Part shown: positions 7,145-15,576 of the stretch, one piece after another
Numbering within the stretch: position 1 is the stretch's first letter
Layout: each line of letters begins with the position of its first letter
IMG/VR virus record: IMGVR_UViG_3300032268_000817
Coordinates: 1-38,422 of that record
Direction: 5' to 3' (one strand)
Length of the DNA stretch: 38,422 nucleotides
DNA from: a virus
The notes under the pieces: model-generated
What the model was told of the DNA's origin: nothing
Seen by the model: only the letters and a program-made list of their open reading frames with translations
Database searches by the model: none
Made by a program: the position numbers and the translations under genes

Positions 7145-8770
7145 ATGCAAGAAAATAAAGACGTAGTACAAGAGGCACTAATTCGAATGAAACAAGTCGA
7201 AGATGTAATCGCCGAAAATGCAAAAGGAATACTTGCTTCAACTATGAAGGAAGAAATCAACCAATTAGTAAAAGAATCTCTATCTGAACAAGATGATGAC
7301 GAGGTTGAATTAGATGTAGACATGGACGATGACACTGAAGAAGTGGATATGGACATGGATACTGATAACGAAGACGAAGTCGAAATGGATATGGACTTAG
7401 ACATGACTGACATGGATTCAGAATCTCCTATTGATTTAACAAACGCTTCTGACGAAGAAATTCTAAAAGTTTTCAAAGCTATGGGTGAAGAAGACGGTAT
7501 CATTGTAAAGAAGGATGGCAAAGACATTCATCTTACTGATAACAATTCTGACAACGAATACTTAGTAAAACTTGGTGAATCTATGGAAGAAGAAATGGAC
7601 GAACAAGAAGAAGAAGACGAATACGAAGAAGAAGAAATGGACGAATCATCACATTATGGTGGTAAAAAAGGTGACATTTCTAAATCTCGTAAAGACTACA
7701 TGGAAGAAGACGAAGATGTAGATGCGGTTATTGAAAAGTTATTCTCATCGGATTCAGATGACAGCGAAGGTATGGATGTTGAAGATGAAGATGAAGAGAT
7801 TATGTATGAAATCGAATTTGACGAACAAGACGATGACGACATGGAAAGTGACGACGACATGGATGATGTTGACGAAATGGAAATGGACGAGCAAGAAGAA
7901 GAAATGGACGAGCAAAATTGGGAAGAAAGCTTAGATGAGGCTTACAGTCACAAAAAAGCACCAGGAATTACAGGAAACGGACCTAAGTTCTCTTATAACA
8001 AATCTGCTAAAGGTGGATTTAAAGAAGATAAGAAAGTAGGACCTAAATCTGTAGGAACTGGTAAAGCTAAGTTTGAATACAAGAAAGGCGCGAACATGGA
8101 AGGAAAATCTAAAGTAGTTAAAGCTGAAACGAAAGAAGGTAAATTCGGAGGCAACAAAGGAGACGATTCTCGTTCTAAAAGAGACTACGAACAAAAGTTT
8201 GGTGGCAACAAAGGTGACAAATCTAAAACTCATAGTGGAAAAGATTATGAGAAGACTGAAACTAAAGAAGCTGCAAGAACTTATGGTATGGGTTCTAAAG
8301 AAGGAAGAGGTCTTAGAAAAGGCATCACTAATAACAGAAACTATGTTTATGGTAAAAATGGTGTAAAAGTTGAATCTCTTGAATCAGAAGTTAGTATGTT
8401 GAGAGAAAAGAATGAAGAGTATAGAAAGGCATTAAATGTGTTTAGAGAAAAATTAAATGAAGTAGCAATCTTCAACTCTAATTTAGCATATGCAACTAGA
8501 CTTTTCACTGAACATTCAACAACTAAGAAAGAAAAAATAAATATCCTGAGAAGATTTGACGGAGTAGAAACACTTAAAGAGTCTAAATATCTCTATAAGT
8601 CTATCAAAGACGAATTAGGTCAGGTTGATTCAAAATCAATTAACGAATCAGTTGGAAACAAGATAAACAATACAGTTTCAACTGGTTCATCAACAACATT
8701 GATTGAATCAAAAACTTATGAAAATCCACAATTCTTAAGAATGAAGGATTTGATGACAAAAATTAAATAA
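7145..8770 (+). CDS. Prohead core/scaffold protein (gp22-like by position), highly acidic
   Basis: This is probably the internal scaffold on which the capsid assembles. It is placed between the protease and major capsid genes like T4 gene 22, but at 541 aa is twice as long. It has an N-terminal helical region with INQLVKESLSE (38-48, ending L-S-E), a long Asp/Glu/Met run (about 50-97 and 130-265), a Lys/Gly-rich basic section (about 270-385) with repeated GGNKGD/GGKKGD units, and a C-terminal coiled coil (about 395-500). Opposite charges on successive segments are striking. The L-x-E motif suggests cleavage by the prohead protease. Assignment as scaffold is by context and composition, not clear sequence similarity. 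Confidence 0.82.
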   Translation: MQENKDVVQEALIRMKQVEDVIAENAKGILASTMKEEINQLVKESLSEQDDDEVELDVDMDDDTEEVDMDMDTDNEDEVEMDMDLDMTDMDSESPIDLTNASDEEILKVFKAMGEEDGIIVKKDGKDIHLTDNNSDNEYLVKLGESMEEEMDEQEEEDEYEEEEMDESSHYGGKKGDISKSRKDYMEEDEDVDAVIEKLFSSDSDDSEGMDVEDEDEEIMYEIEFDEQDDDDMESDDDMDDVDEMEMDEQEEEMDEQNWEESLDEAYSHKKAPGITGNGPKFSYNKSAKGGFKEDKKVGPKSVGTGKAKFEYKKGANMEGKSKVVKAETKEGKFGGNKGDDSRSKRDYEQKFGGNKGDKSKTHSGKDYEKTETKEAARTYGMGSKEGRGLRKGITNNRNYVYGKNGVKVESLESEVSMLREKNEEYRKALNVFREKLNEVAIFNSNLAYATRLFTEHSTTKKEKINILRRFDGVETLKESKYLYKSIKDELGQVDSKSINESVGNKINNTVSTGSSTTLIESKTYENPQFLRMKDLMTKIK

Positions 8771-8799
8771 ACAAAATAAAACAAAACAAATATTTTAAA

Positions 8800-10608
8800 A
8801 TGGGAGCATTATTAGAATCAGGTCTTGTTGGTAACATCGGTCTCAAGCACCTTAAAGTTATCAAAGAAGACACAATCGGAAAATGGGACAAATTAGGATT
8901 CTTAGAGGGTCTTAAAGGTCACATGAGAGAGAACGTAGCTCAACTTTACGAAAACCAAGCGTCATACCTTATTAACGAAGCTTCAACAACTTCAGATACA
9001 GGTGCTTTCGAAACTGTGGTTTTCCCTATCGTTAGAAGAGTTTTCTCTAAATTATTAGCAAACGATATCGTATCAGTACAAGCTATGAACTTACCAATCG
9101 GTAAATTGTTCTACTTCGTACCTAACATTCAGAACTATGAAACAGGTGGTGATTACAATTCAAACGAAGGAACTCACTATTCTCCTTATGGAGCACCTAA
9201 TGGACCGTTATCTCCAAACGCTGGATATAACTACAACACTGGTAGAACATTGTATGACAAGTTCTATGAAGGTGAAGAACCAGCATTAGACCCACCAGGT
9301 TTATATGACTATTCTAAAGGTTCATTCTCTGCTGTAACAGGTTCTGCTGTAACTGCACAATGGAATAATGTAACATTAAACCTTGACCCTTACGATTATG
9401 CTGAAGGTAATTACAGAAAAGTATTACTTATCATGTCAGGTTTCGCATCTGATGGTGCTGGTAAATTAATCGGTCCTGATGGTCAACCAATCGACAACGA
9501 ATCATTCTTATCTGATTTGACTATCTACGGTAGTACTGCTGGTACAAACGTAAATACTGCAGGTGGCGGTCCTTACTTATTTAGAGTTGTAACTCAAAGA
9601 TATGGTAAAGGTATTGTTCAATACGGTAATAACAACTCAACATTAGTATTCCCTACATCAAAAACAGGTGGTGGTCAATATGACAACATTTGTGATGTTG
9701 AAGGACAAATCTATCTTGAAGTAGATTTACAAGTTCCTGCATGTATCTCTTGCGGTGGTTCAATCGACGGTTACACAGGTTCAACTTTCTCTTCTACAAC
9801 TGTAATAAACCAAGCGTTTACACCAGTTTATAGAATTTATAAGAACTTAGAATTCGAAGATAAAATTGGTGAGGTGTCATTCGACCTTCAATCAGTAACA
9901 GTTTCTGTAACTGAAAGAAAATTAAGAGCACAATGGTCTCCAGAGATGGCACAAGACGTTGCGGCATTCCACAACATCGATGCTGAAGCTGAATTAACAG
10001 CTTTACTATCTGAGCAAGTTGCGGCTGAAATCGATAGAGAAATCTTAAGAGACCTTAGAAAAGGTGCAGCTTGGAACTTAAGATGGGATTACAACGGTTG
10101 GAAGAGATTAGGTACTAACGCAGTTCCTTACACTCAAAAAGACTGGAACCAAACGCTTATCACAGCAATCAACCAAGTTTCTGCTCAAATCCATAAGTCT
10201 ACTTTAAGAGGTGGTGCTAACTGGATTGTTGTTTCTTCTGAAATCAGTGCAATTTTTGATGATTTGGAATATTTCCACGTATCAAACGCAGCTCCTGAAC
10301 AAGACCAATACAACATGGGTATTGAAAGAGTTGGTACTTTAGCTGGTAGATATCAAGTGTATAGAGACCCTTACTTCCCACCAAACCAAGTGTTATTGGG
10401 ACACAAAGGTACGTCTTTACTTGACACAGGTTATATCTACGCACCATACGTTCCATTACAACTTACTCCTACAATGTACAATCCGTTCAACTTCACTCCA
10501 ATCAAAGGTATCATGACTAGATACGCTAAGAAGATGGTGAACAACAGATTCTACGGTAGAATCACAGTTGATGGCGTAAGAACATTCGACTTAAAAGAAT
10601 TGAGATAA
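8800..10608 (+). CDS. Major capsid protein (T4 gp23-like)
   Basis: 602 residues forming the head shell. The N-terminal third matches gp23-type proteins: a helical propeptide, then FETVVFPIVRRVFSKLLANDIVSVQAM and PIGKLFYFVPN. The C-terminal part has QWSPEMAQDVAAFHNIDAEAEL and the REILRDLRKGA region. There is a clear maturation site LINE/A after Glu60, equivalent to FLTE/A after residue 65 in T4 gp23. The protein is longer than gp23 (521 aa); the extra length seems to lie in the middle (about 110-330), possibly an enlarged insertion domain. The start context is A-rich without Shine-Dalgarno. The gene ends just before a strong terminator. Confidence 0.96.
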   Translation: MGALLESGLVGNIGLKHLKVIKEDTIGKWDKLGFLEGLKGHMRENVAQLYENQASYLINEASTTSDTGAFETVVFPIVRRVFSKLLANDIVSVQAMNLPIGKLFYFVPNIQNYETGGDYNSNEGTHYSPYGAPNGPLSPNAGYNYNTGRTLYDKFYEGEEPALDPPGLYDYSKGSFSAVTGSAVTAQWNNVTLNLDPYDYAEGNYRKVLLIMSGFASDGAGKLIGPDGQPIDNESFLSDLTIYGSTAGTNVNTAGGGPYLFRVVTQRYGKGIVQYGNNNSTLVFPTSKTGGGQYDNICDVEGQIYLEVDLQVPACISCGGSIDGYTGSTFSSTTVINQAFTPVYRIYKNLEFEDKIGEVSFDLQSVTVSVTERKLRAQWSPEMAQDVAAFHNIDAEAELTALLSEQVAAEIDREILRDLRKGAAWNLRWDYNGWKRLGTNAVPYTQKDWNQTLITAINQVSAQIHKSTLRGGANWIVVSSEISAIFDDLEYFHVSNAAPEQDQYNMGIERVGTLAGRYQVYRDPYFPPNQVLLGHKGTSLLDTGYIYAPYVPLQLTPTMYNPFNFTPIKGIMTRYAKKMVNNRFYGRITVDGVRTFDLKELR

Positions 10609-10626
10609 TCTATTCTTTGACGATAC

Positions 10627-10656
10627 AAAAAAGGTCCCCAAAAGGGACCTTTTTTT
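10627..10656 (+). terminator. Bidirectional rho-independent terminator after major capsid gene
   Basis: GGTCCC (10633-10638) pairs with GGGACC (10644-10649) around loop CAAAA. The A run before and T run after extend the stem and give a U tract on either strand. It lies between the capsid gene and the convergent minus-strand gene ending at 10655, so it can serve both. Confidence 0.88.
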
Positions 10657-10879
10657 ATTTGGATAATCGAGTTGAGTTTAATACACGTAAAGACTTTGAG
10701 ATTATTTCAGACTCTTCTAGAGTGAATAAATTTTTTTGATAACACATGTTGATTGCCAATCCAATCATATAAACAGATTGTTCTTCATTAAGTCCATCAA
10801 TAAGATTTGATATGTCGGTTGGAGAAAAGTATGAAATTGTTTCAAATAATTCTCCAATTGGTTGTTTTTTGTCTTCCAT
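10655..10879 (-). CDS. Hypothetical small acidic protein
   Basis: 74 residues and no family recognised. It appears all-helical, with ELFETISYFSPTDISNLIDGLNEEQ and a Leu-rich C-terminus. It is convergent with the capsid gene and divergent from the Cys-motif gene. A candidate host-type promoter precedes it (boxes at 10928-10931 and 10903-10910). This suggests expression independent of the late genes, though the evidence is short-motif only. Confidence 0.65.
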   Translation of the reverse strand: MEDKKQPIGELFETISYFSPTDISNLIDGLNEEQSVYMIGLAINMCYQKNLFTLEESEIISKSLRVLNSTRLSK

Positions 10880-10894
10880 AATAAAATGTGTTGA

Positions 10895-10902
10895 TATTTA
10901 TA
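10895..10902 (+). promoter_or_regulatory. Late-type motif TATTTATA
   Basis: Exact octamer 11 nt before the ATG at 10914. It abuts the candidate minus-strand host-type -7 box at 10903-10910. It also helps decide the start, since an earlier in-frame ATG at 10812 lies upstream of it. Confidence 0.52.
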
Positions 10903-10931
10903 CAAAGGTAATCATGTTAAAAAGAAAACAA
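10903..10931 (-). promoter_or_regulatory. Candidate Bacteroidota-type promoter
   Basis: On the minus strand TTTG (10931-10928) is followed after 17 nt by TACCTTTG (10910-10903), matching the TAnnTTTG -7 box of the Bacteroidota primary sigma. The spacer is somewhat short. The ATG of the gene at 10879 is 23 nt downstream of the box. Confidence 0.3.
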
Positions 10932-11630
10932 ATAAAAGAAGCCACAGGCTCTGGTAGTTCAGGAAAATTCAAAGTTCCTATTGTGTTAGCACCACAAGAT
11001 TGGGAGGAGGACCAATTAGGTCCGTTTGTTGAGCCTGTATATCATTACACGAATGCTGAGTTAGCATATGAAGAGGCTGATGGGGATTTTAAAGAGAGTC
11101 CTGCTAAAAGAGCCGCAATTGAAAGAAGAACAAAAAAATTATCTAAGATTGATGATTACCTAAAAAAGTTCTATACAGGTCAAAATGATGAGGACGGTAG
11201 TAATATCGGTCAGATTGAAAATCCTGAAGAAATTATAAAACAAGCCGTGGGTCCTTTAAAAGAAGAGTTTCTTAATGAAGATTTAGCGGTATGGTTTGGA
11301 ACTAAAAATAAACCGAAAGGAAGTAAACAACCTAAGGGTCCTTGGGTTAATATTTGTAGAAAAGAAGATGGTAAACATCCTCCGTGTGGTAGACCTGAGG
11401 CTAAAGATAAAGGATATCCAAAATGTAGAGCTGTTGGTGTTGCATCCAAAATGAGTGCATCAGAAAAAAGGTCTGCATGTCAACAAAAGAGAAAAGCAGA
11501 AAAATCTGAACCAAAAACAGGAACAGGTAACGCACCTACGATGACAAGTTATAAACCGAGAAACGAGGGAATTAAGAACTTGATTAGAAAAGTATTGAGA
11601 GAAAACACTAATCCAACTTCTTCAAAATAG
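10914..11630 (+). CDS. Cys-motif protein with DUF5872-like region
   Basis: 238 residues from the ATG at 10914. The frame is open back to 10812, but that start would run through the divergent gene and the promoter region. The C-terminal half (about 122-205) has WFGTKNKPKGSKQPKG, then WVNICRK, PPCGRPEA, YPKCRAV and KMSASEKRSAC. This Cys/Gly/Pro-rich pattern resembles DUF5872-type proteins of large viruses and phages, by recollection and not by search. Four cysteines could bind a metal. The C-terminus has the helix IKNLIRKVLRE (220-230) ending in L-R-E, a possible prohead protease site shared with other proteins here. It may be a head internal protein. Confidence 0.78.
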   Translation: MLKRKQIKEATGSGSSGKFKVPIVLAPQDWEEDQLGPFVEPVYHYTNAELAYEEADGDFKESPAKRAAIERRTKKLSKIDDYLKKFYTGQNDEDGSNIGQIENPEEIIKQAVGPLKEEFLNEDLAVWFGTKNKPKGSKQPKGPWVNICRKEDGKHPPCGRPEAKDKGYPKCRAVGVASKMSASEKRSACQQKRKAEKSEPKTGTGNAPTMTSYKPRNEGIKNLIRKVLRENTNPTSSK

Positions 11631-12018
11631 TTTGGAGAGAATGTTGAATATTATTTTTAATTTCATCTTCTAAAAGTTGTCTCTGACCTTCTAAAACTTT
11701 ATCAAAACTTTCAATAATTTGTTTAAAACCATTATTATCTGATAAATAAACTGAGTAACTATAAACATGGTTTATCAGGTTTATTGTATGATTTTCGATA
11801 ACAATAAACATATTTTTGTTTTCATTTTTGATAAACCTTTTGTTGGAAATTGGCGCAAACGTCAGTTTGGAATCGGGGTCAGAAATTAATTTCTTACAAA
11901 TCTCAACAGTTATTTTTTCCTCTTCAGGTATTGGGAACGAAGGGTCAAATCTTTCTTTTAAAGTCAGATATATTTTAAACAATAGACGAGGGATATATCC
12001 CACAACTTTATTTTCCAT
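11608..12018 (-). CDS. Hypothetical protein
   Basis: 136 residues, no family recognised. Predicted mixed fold with an N-terminal helix (VGYIPRLLFKIYLTLKERF), a central strand pair (KNMFIVIENHTINLIN) and a long C-terminal helix. The 3' end overlaps the convergent Cys-motif gene by 23 bases. It has the best host-like promoter of the window directly upstream, with the -7 box four bases from the ATG. This implies a nearly leaderless transcript and possibly early expression. Confidence 0.7.
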   Translation of the reverse strand: MENKVVGYIPRLLFKIYLTLKERFDPSFPIPEEEKITVEICKKLISDPDSKLTFAPISNKRFIKNENKNMFIVIENHTINLINHVYSYSVYLSDNNGFKQIIESFDKVLEGQRQLLEDEIKNNIQHSLQTILKKLD

Positions 12019-12022
12019 GTGA

Positions 12023-12053
12023 CAAATATAAGGAACTATTTAAAAATTAACAA
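12023..12053 (-). promoter_or_regulatory. Bacteroidota-type promoter TTG-N20-TATATTTG
   Basis: On the minus strand TTG (12053-12051), a 20-nt spacer, then TATATTTG (12030-12023), a full match to the TAnnTTTG -7 box at consensus spacing. Only 4 nt separate the box from the ATG at 12018. Confidence 0.48.
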
Positions 12054-12511
12054 TAGGCACCTGAGCAATGTTTTTTACCATCTAATCCAGGCATACTTCC
12101 TTTACACACTTGAACCGCATATCCGTTCGCATATGCGCTTGGATAAACTTTAAATTTTGATTTTGCGGCCGATTTTCCTCTTGTACATAGTTTCGTTCCA
12201 GTTTTTTTCTTTCCTTCTTGAATATCTTCATAATCTACATATGATTCTTGTTTCTTTGTTTCATTCATCATGAAATCAAAAACTTGGTCCATACTAGTTT
12301 TGGCTTCACTAACATGGTCGTCAGCCCAATCGTGACCGTCTTGGATTATACCATCAACTACGTTAGGGTCTAATTTTAACAACATCTCACATTGTCTTTT
12401 AATTTGTTCTAAGTTACTAAAGAACATGTAATTTGTCGTTTGTTCTTCTTTCAATACTTTTTTTACTAAGTTTGAAATGTCCTTTTCTGTTAGTCTAATT
12501 ACCTTACTCAT
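12047..12511 (-). CDS. Hypothetical protein with C-terminal PSAYANG/Cys motif
   Basis: 154 residues. The N-terminus has IRLTEKDISNLVKKVLKE (5-22), an amphipathic helix ending in L-K-E, one of five such segments in the window and a candidate prohead protease site. The C-terminal 55 residues are basic and Cys-bearing: TKLCTRGKSAAKSKF, YPSAYANGYAVQVCKG, KHCSGAYC. Short proteins with a PSAYAN motif recur in T4-like and other large phages; their function is unknown to me. Its start overlaps the stop of the upstream gene (ATGA), so translation is coupled to the preceding tail gene. Confidence 0.75.
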   Translation of the reverse strand: MSKVIRLTEKDISNLVKKVLKEEQTTNYMFFSNLEQIKRQCEMLLKLDPNVVDGIIQDGHDWADDHVSEAKTSMDQVFDFMMNETKKQESYVDYEDIQEGKKKTGTKLCTRGKSAAKSKFKVYPSAYANGYAVQVCKGSMPGLDGKKHCSGAYC

Positions 12512-14010
12512 TTTCTATTTACGATTTGGAATGTTAATTGTTTTTTATAAGTATCTTTCTCCCCACTAGTATTCACCTGTATGTCAACATAATATTGATT
12601 TGGAATTTTGTCTCTCATACTAAACATAAAGTAATACTCATTAGGGGTTCTATTAATTGGAGTCCAATCTTGAACCTGAACCTCAGTAGTTCCTTCTTTA
12701 ACGTAAACTCTGTAGAATGCAGAAACGTCCAAAAGAACTTGTTGTGCTGTGTAAGCCTTCTTGATTGTAATACCTACCTTTCTAATATCTGAAGATAATA
12801 TGTTCTCGTTCTGTAGAATACCATAGAATTCAAATCCATATTTTTGAGGTTCTTTCGAGATAGAACCAATCTGAACTCCAGCACTATAATTCTGTAATGT
12901 AAATTGATTTGTTACATTTGGTAAGTATTGACCATTAATTGAAAGATTTTCCCAAACATCATAAAAGTTACATGGAACAGGACAAGACAAAAACGCATTT
13001 GGAACAATTACCTCATAAACACCTTTTGTTCTCAAACAAGTTGTTAATGCTGATAAACCATCCCAAAGTTCTCCATCTCTACCCTCAATCCTAACAGTTG
13101 GATTGTAATCTAAATTAACTAAATCACCATTCTGATAAACATAAAGATAAAGTTTGTTTACTTGATTCTTTAAAAATTGATTTCTGTCATCTTCAATTAA
13201 GTCATCGTATGTTGTTAGTAGATATGGTTGATAGAATGTTTGTGTGTATTTTGAAAAGAATGCAACACTATAACTGTCAGTCAAACCTGTTATGTTTTCG
13301 ACAGCAGGAACGTATGCTACTCCCCAACCTGTAACGCCTGTAATACTACCACTTAGGATACCGTTTATTTCATCGGTCATATCCATGTTAAGGTCTTCAT
13401 TACCAAGGTCAAAGTGTTGAGCCGCGATGATTGTAAGACCTGAGTAGTTCACAAGTCCCGTATTTCGGTTGTCATAGACCCCTGGTTGAGACCAATTCCT
13501 TATTGTGGTAGTTTGATACCAATTGGAAGGACGAGTCGAAAATGCCCTACTATCTACGTAAGTTAGGGGGGACATACCACCTGTGGCTGATGTTTTGTTA
13601 ATGTTGAAGTCATTGTAGTCGTATCCAACACCTTCATCCCAAAATTGTGGGTTTCCTGTATCACCTGAAGTTTTCGGAATTCTGAATAATATTAAATCGA
13701 ATGATGTTGCTCTTCTTCTTTCATCTGACATGAATGTATTAAGTAACTCATTATCAAAAGATGATGTGTTTGTCATCTTTAAAGTGTGAGTCATTGCGCT
13801 TGTGCAGCCTGTTGAGATTATACCTTGTTGAATATCATCGATTAATAGAGCTAAGTCTAAATCAAACAGATATCTTGTATAACCATAGTTAGGAACTACG
13901 AAATCTGATGCTCCGAAGTTTAATTGAACTACAGGATTTCTTGCAGTGTTGACATACGAATTTGAGGTAATCGTATTGTTCTTATCGATATATGACCTTA
14001 AAATTGACAT
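12508..14010 (-). CDS. Putative tail/baseplate structural protein
   Basis: 500 residues, predominantly beta by appearance. The N-terminus (SYVNTARNPVVQLNFG then YTRYLFDLDLALL, 18-56) resembles beta-sandwich proteins of Bacteroidota phages that begin with a NANTGxNPV-like motif and are annotated as tail or DNRLRE-type adhesion proteins. The C-terminal 80 residues (DVSAFYRVYVKEGTTEVQVQ and onward) look like an Ig-like domain. It lies next to the baseplate hub gene and has its own late-type motif, which supports a virion role. The exact part (wedge, fibre or host-binding) cannot be told. Confidence 0.72.
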   Translation of the reverse strand: MSILRSYIDKNNTITSNSYVNTARNPVVQLNFGASDFVVPNYGYTRYLFDLDLALLIDDIQQGIISTGCTSAMTHTLKMTNTSSFDNELLNTFMSDERRRATSFDLILFRIPKTSGDTGNPQFWDEGVGYDYNDFNINKTSATGGMSPLTYVDSRAFSTRPSNWYQTTTIRNWSQPGVYDNRNTGLVNYSGLTIIAAQHFDLGNEDLNMDMTDEINGILSGSITGVTGWGVAYVPAVENITGLTDSYSVAFFSKYTQTFYQPYLLTTYDDLIEDDRNQFLKNQVNKLYLYVYQNGDLVNLDYNPTVRIEGRDGELWDGLSALTTCLRTKGVYEVIVPNAFLSCPVPCNFYDVWENLSINGQYLPNVTNQFTLQNYSAGVQIGSISKEPQKYGFEFYGILQNENILSSDIRKVGITIKKAYTAQQVLLDVSAFYRVYVKEGTTEVQVQDWTPINRTPNEYYFMFSMRDKIPNQYYVDIQVNTSGEKDTYKKQLTFQIVNRK

Positions 14011-14020
14011 CTACTTTATC

Positions 14021-14028
14021 AATAAATA
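14021..14028 (-). promoter_or_regulatory. Late-type motif variant TATTTATT
   Basis: Minus-strand TATTTATT, 10 nt before the ATG at 14010. It sits in the 18-base gap after the hub gene. Confidence 0.42.
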
Positions 14029-15576
14029 TCAATTCAAACGAATATTTTGATTTAAGATTTTTTTAACTGCTTGTTGTAGTTCTGTAAGGATATTGTCGAC
14101 TGTGGTTCCGTCTTGTGTAACGGGAACTGGAGGTAAACCAGGGTATGCGTGAGTGTGTGTTACAAGGTATCTGACAATTAGATTAATAAGTTCTAAAAGT
14201 TCTTCACCTCTCACCATACTTGATGTGTTTGGAATGATTTCGTCAAAGAATGTTTCACCTGATATTCCATAAAGTGTTCCGTCAAAATTGATTACTTTTT
14301 TACCTGGTATTGATGATTTGTGTGAAAGTAAAAATACATTATCTGAACCAAGGGCTCCGAATGTAGTTGGACCGGCTTCGTATGATTGTTGTTCGATTTC
14401 TTCAATCTCTGTTTTGGTTGGTATACCTACAGTATTGTTTTTCCAAATTAAACCAAAACCTGGCTCATCATTTGGATTCAATTTGATACCAGCATAAATT
14501 TCTGATAGGTTTTTTTGTATTATATCAGTATTACCTGTTGGACAAACTGCGGATGGAACAGATTGAAAGTTTGCAATATTAAATGCTGGATTAAGTTGTT
14601 CTGTGGTGATGTTACTTGGTCTGAAATAAATTGGGAACTTGTTAGTGTTTTCACTGAACAATCTTACCCCTGTTCTTGTTGTTGTTCCATCATTACATGC
14701 TCTAATAAAATTATTGATAAATTGAATTGTATCTAATTTTGATTTTAAGTTGAATGATTCAGATGCGACTAAGTTTTTTAAATTTTCAGGTAACACCGAA
14801 GATGAAGTTAATTGTTTCGAATTTGTTCGAGAATCAGGTTTCAATTGGTATAGGTAAACTGCCCCACAGAATTTTTCTGCATTGTTCTCAGGGTTTGTGA
14901 TAACCCATTCAATCAAATATTTTACTTGAACAGTAACTTCAAATGTTTTTGTAACTGTTTTGTTTGGTGCTGTTTTTTTAACTCTATCAAATTGTGATAA
15001 CTGTAAAAAGGCTCTTTTGTCGTTTGCGGTGAAGTTGATATTGGATTGCGGAATCGATTTGTATTTTCCTGCTCTTAACAATATATCTTGTTTCTTCACA
15101 ATTAAGTCAGCATTTCCTCTACCTAAAATGGCGTTGTCACCTGGTTCAGGATATAATCCAACCTCTGATTTGTTTGGATAACTTCCATCTTGGTTTTTAA
15201 TATTACGTGGGGACTTAAGTTGCATTCCCGTTCCCGTAAACTTATCACCACCTACGTTGTATTGGTCGAATAAAGCATTCGGTGAATAGAAATTATTTTG
15301 AACGTAATATTGGTTTTGATATTTGAAGTCTTTGTTTACGTAGATTATTTGAATAATCTCATTATTTTCAGGAACTTGATATACAAAATAAGGTAAGAGA
15401 GGGTTGAAAACAAATGGGTCTCTTGCAGTCCATGGGTCTTTTTGGGGATTCCAATTTTCAACTGACTTGATAATATCTTCATAGTTATCAATTCTTAACC
15501 TAGCACGAACACGTCCCAACATTAATGGGTCTTGGTTATCGATAACCACACACTGAAAAAATATTGAACTACTCAT
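14029..15576 (-). CDS. Baseplate hub/spike protein with gp5-like OB-fold
   Basis: 515 residues. The N-terminal segment CVVIDNQDPLMLGRVRARLRI (9-29) is the hallmark of the OB-fold domain of T4 gp5-type and VgrG-like baseplate spike proteins, which sits at the tail tip. No lysozyme domain is evident in the middle. The C-terminal part contains ELINLIVRYLVTHTHAYPG, a segment typical of such hub proteins, followed by a helical end. It overlaps the upstream 67-aa gene by one base (start and stop share base 15576), consistent with an operon running from 18277 to here. Confidence 0.8.
   Translation of the reverse strand: MSSSIFFQCVVIDNQDPLMLGRVRARLRIDNYEDIIKSVENWNPQKDPWTARDPFVFNPLLPYFVYQVPENNEIIQIIYVNKDFKYQNQYYVQNNFYSPNALFDQYNVGGDKFTGTGMQLKSPRNIKNQDGSYPNKSEVGLYPEPGDNAILGRGNADLIVKKQDILLRAGKYKSIPQSNINFTANDKRAFLQLSQFDRVKKTAPNKTVTKTFEVTVQVKYLIEWVITNPENNAEKFCGAVYLYQLKPDSRTNSKQLTSSSVLPENLKNLVASESFNLKSKLDTIQFINNFIRACNDGTTTRTGVRLFSENTNKFPIYFRPSNITTEQLNPAFNIANFQSVPSAVCPTGNTDIIQKNLSEIYAGIKLNPNDEPGFGLIWKNNTVGIPTKTEIEEIEQQSYEAGPTTFGALGSDNVFLLSHKSSIPGKKVINFDGTLYGISGETFFDEIIPNTSSMVRGEELLELINLIVRYLVTHTHAYPGLPPVPVTQDGTTVDNILTELQQAVKKILNQNIRLN

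Noticed and set aside
7114-7527. Ser-rich 137-codon open frame opposite the start of the scaffold gene
   Set aside because: The Ser-rich product is the complement of Asp/Glu/Met codons, and it covers the upstream promoter motif of the scaffold gene.
7722-7934. Met/Thr/Lys-rich 70-codon + frame within the scaffold gene
   Set aside because: An out-of-frame reading of the acidic repeats, with no start signal.
10812-10913. Upstream in-frame start for the Cys-motif gene at 10812
   Set aside because: It would run through the divergent gene and the late-type motif at 10895. The ATG at 10914 has suitable spacing, and the intervening residues look non-coding.
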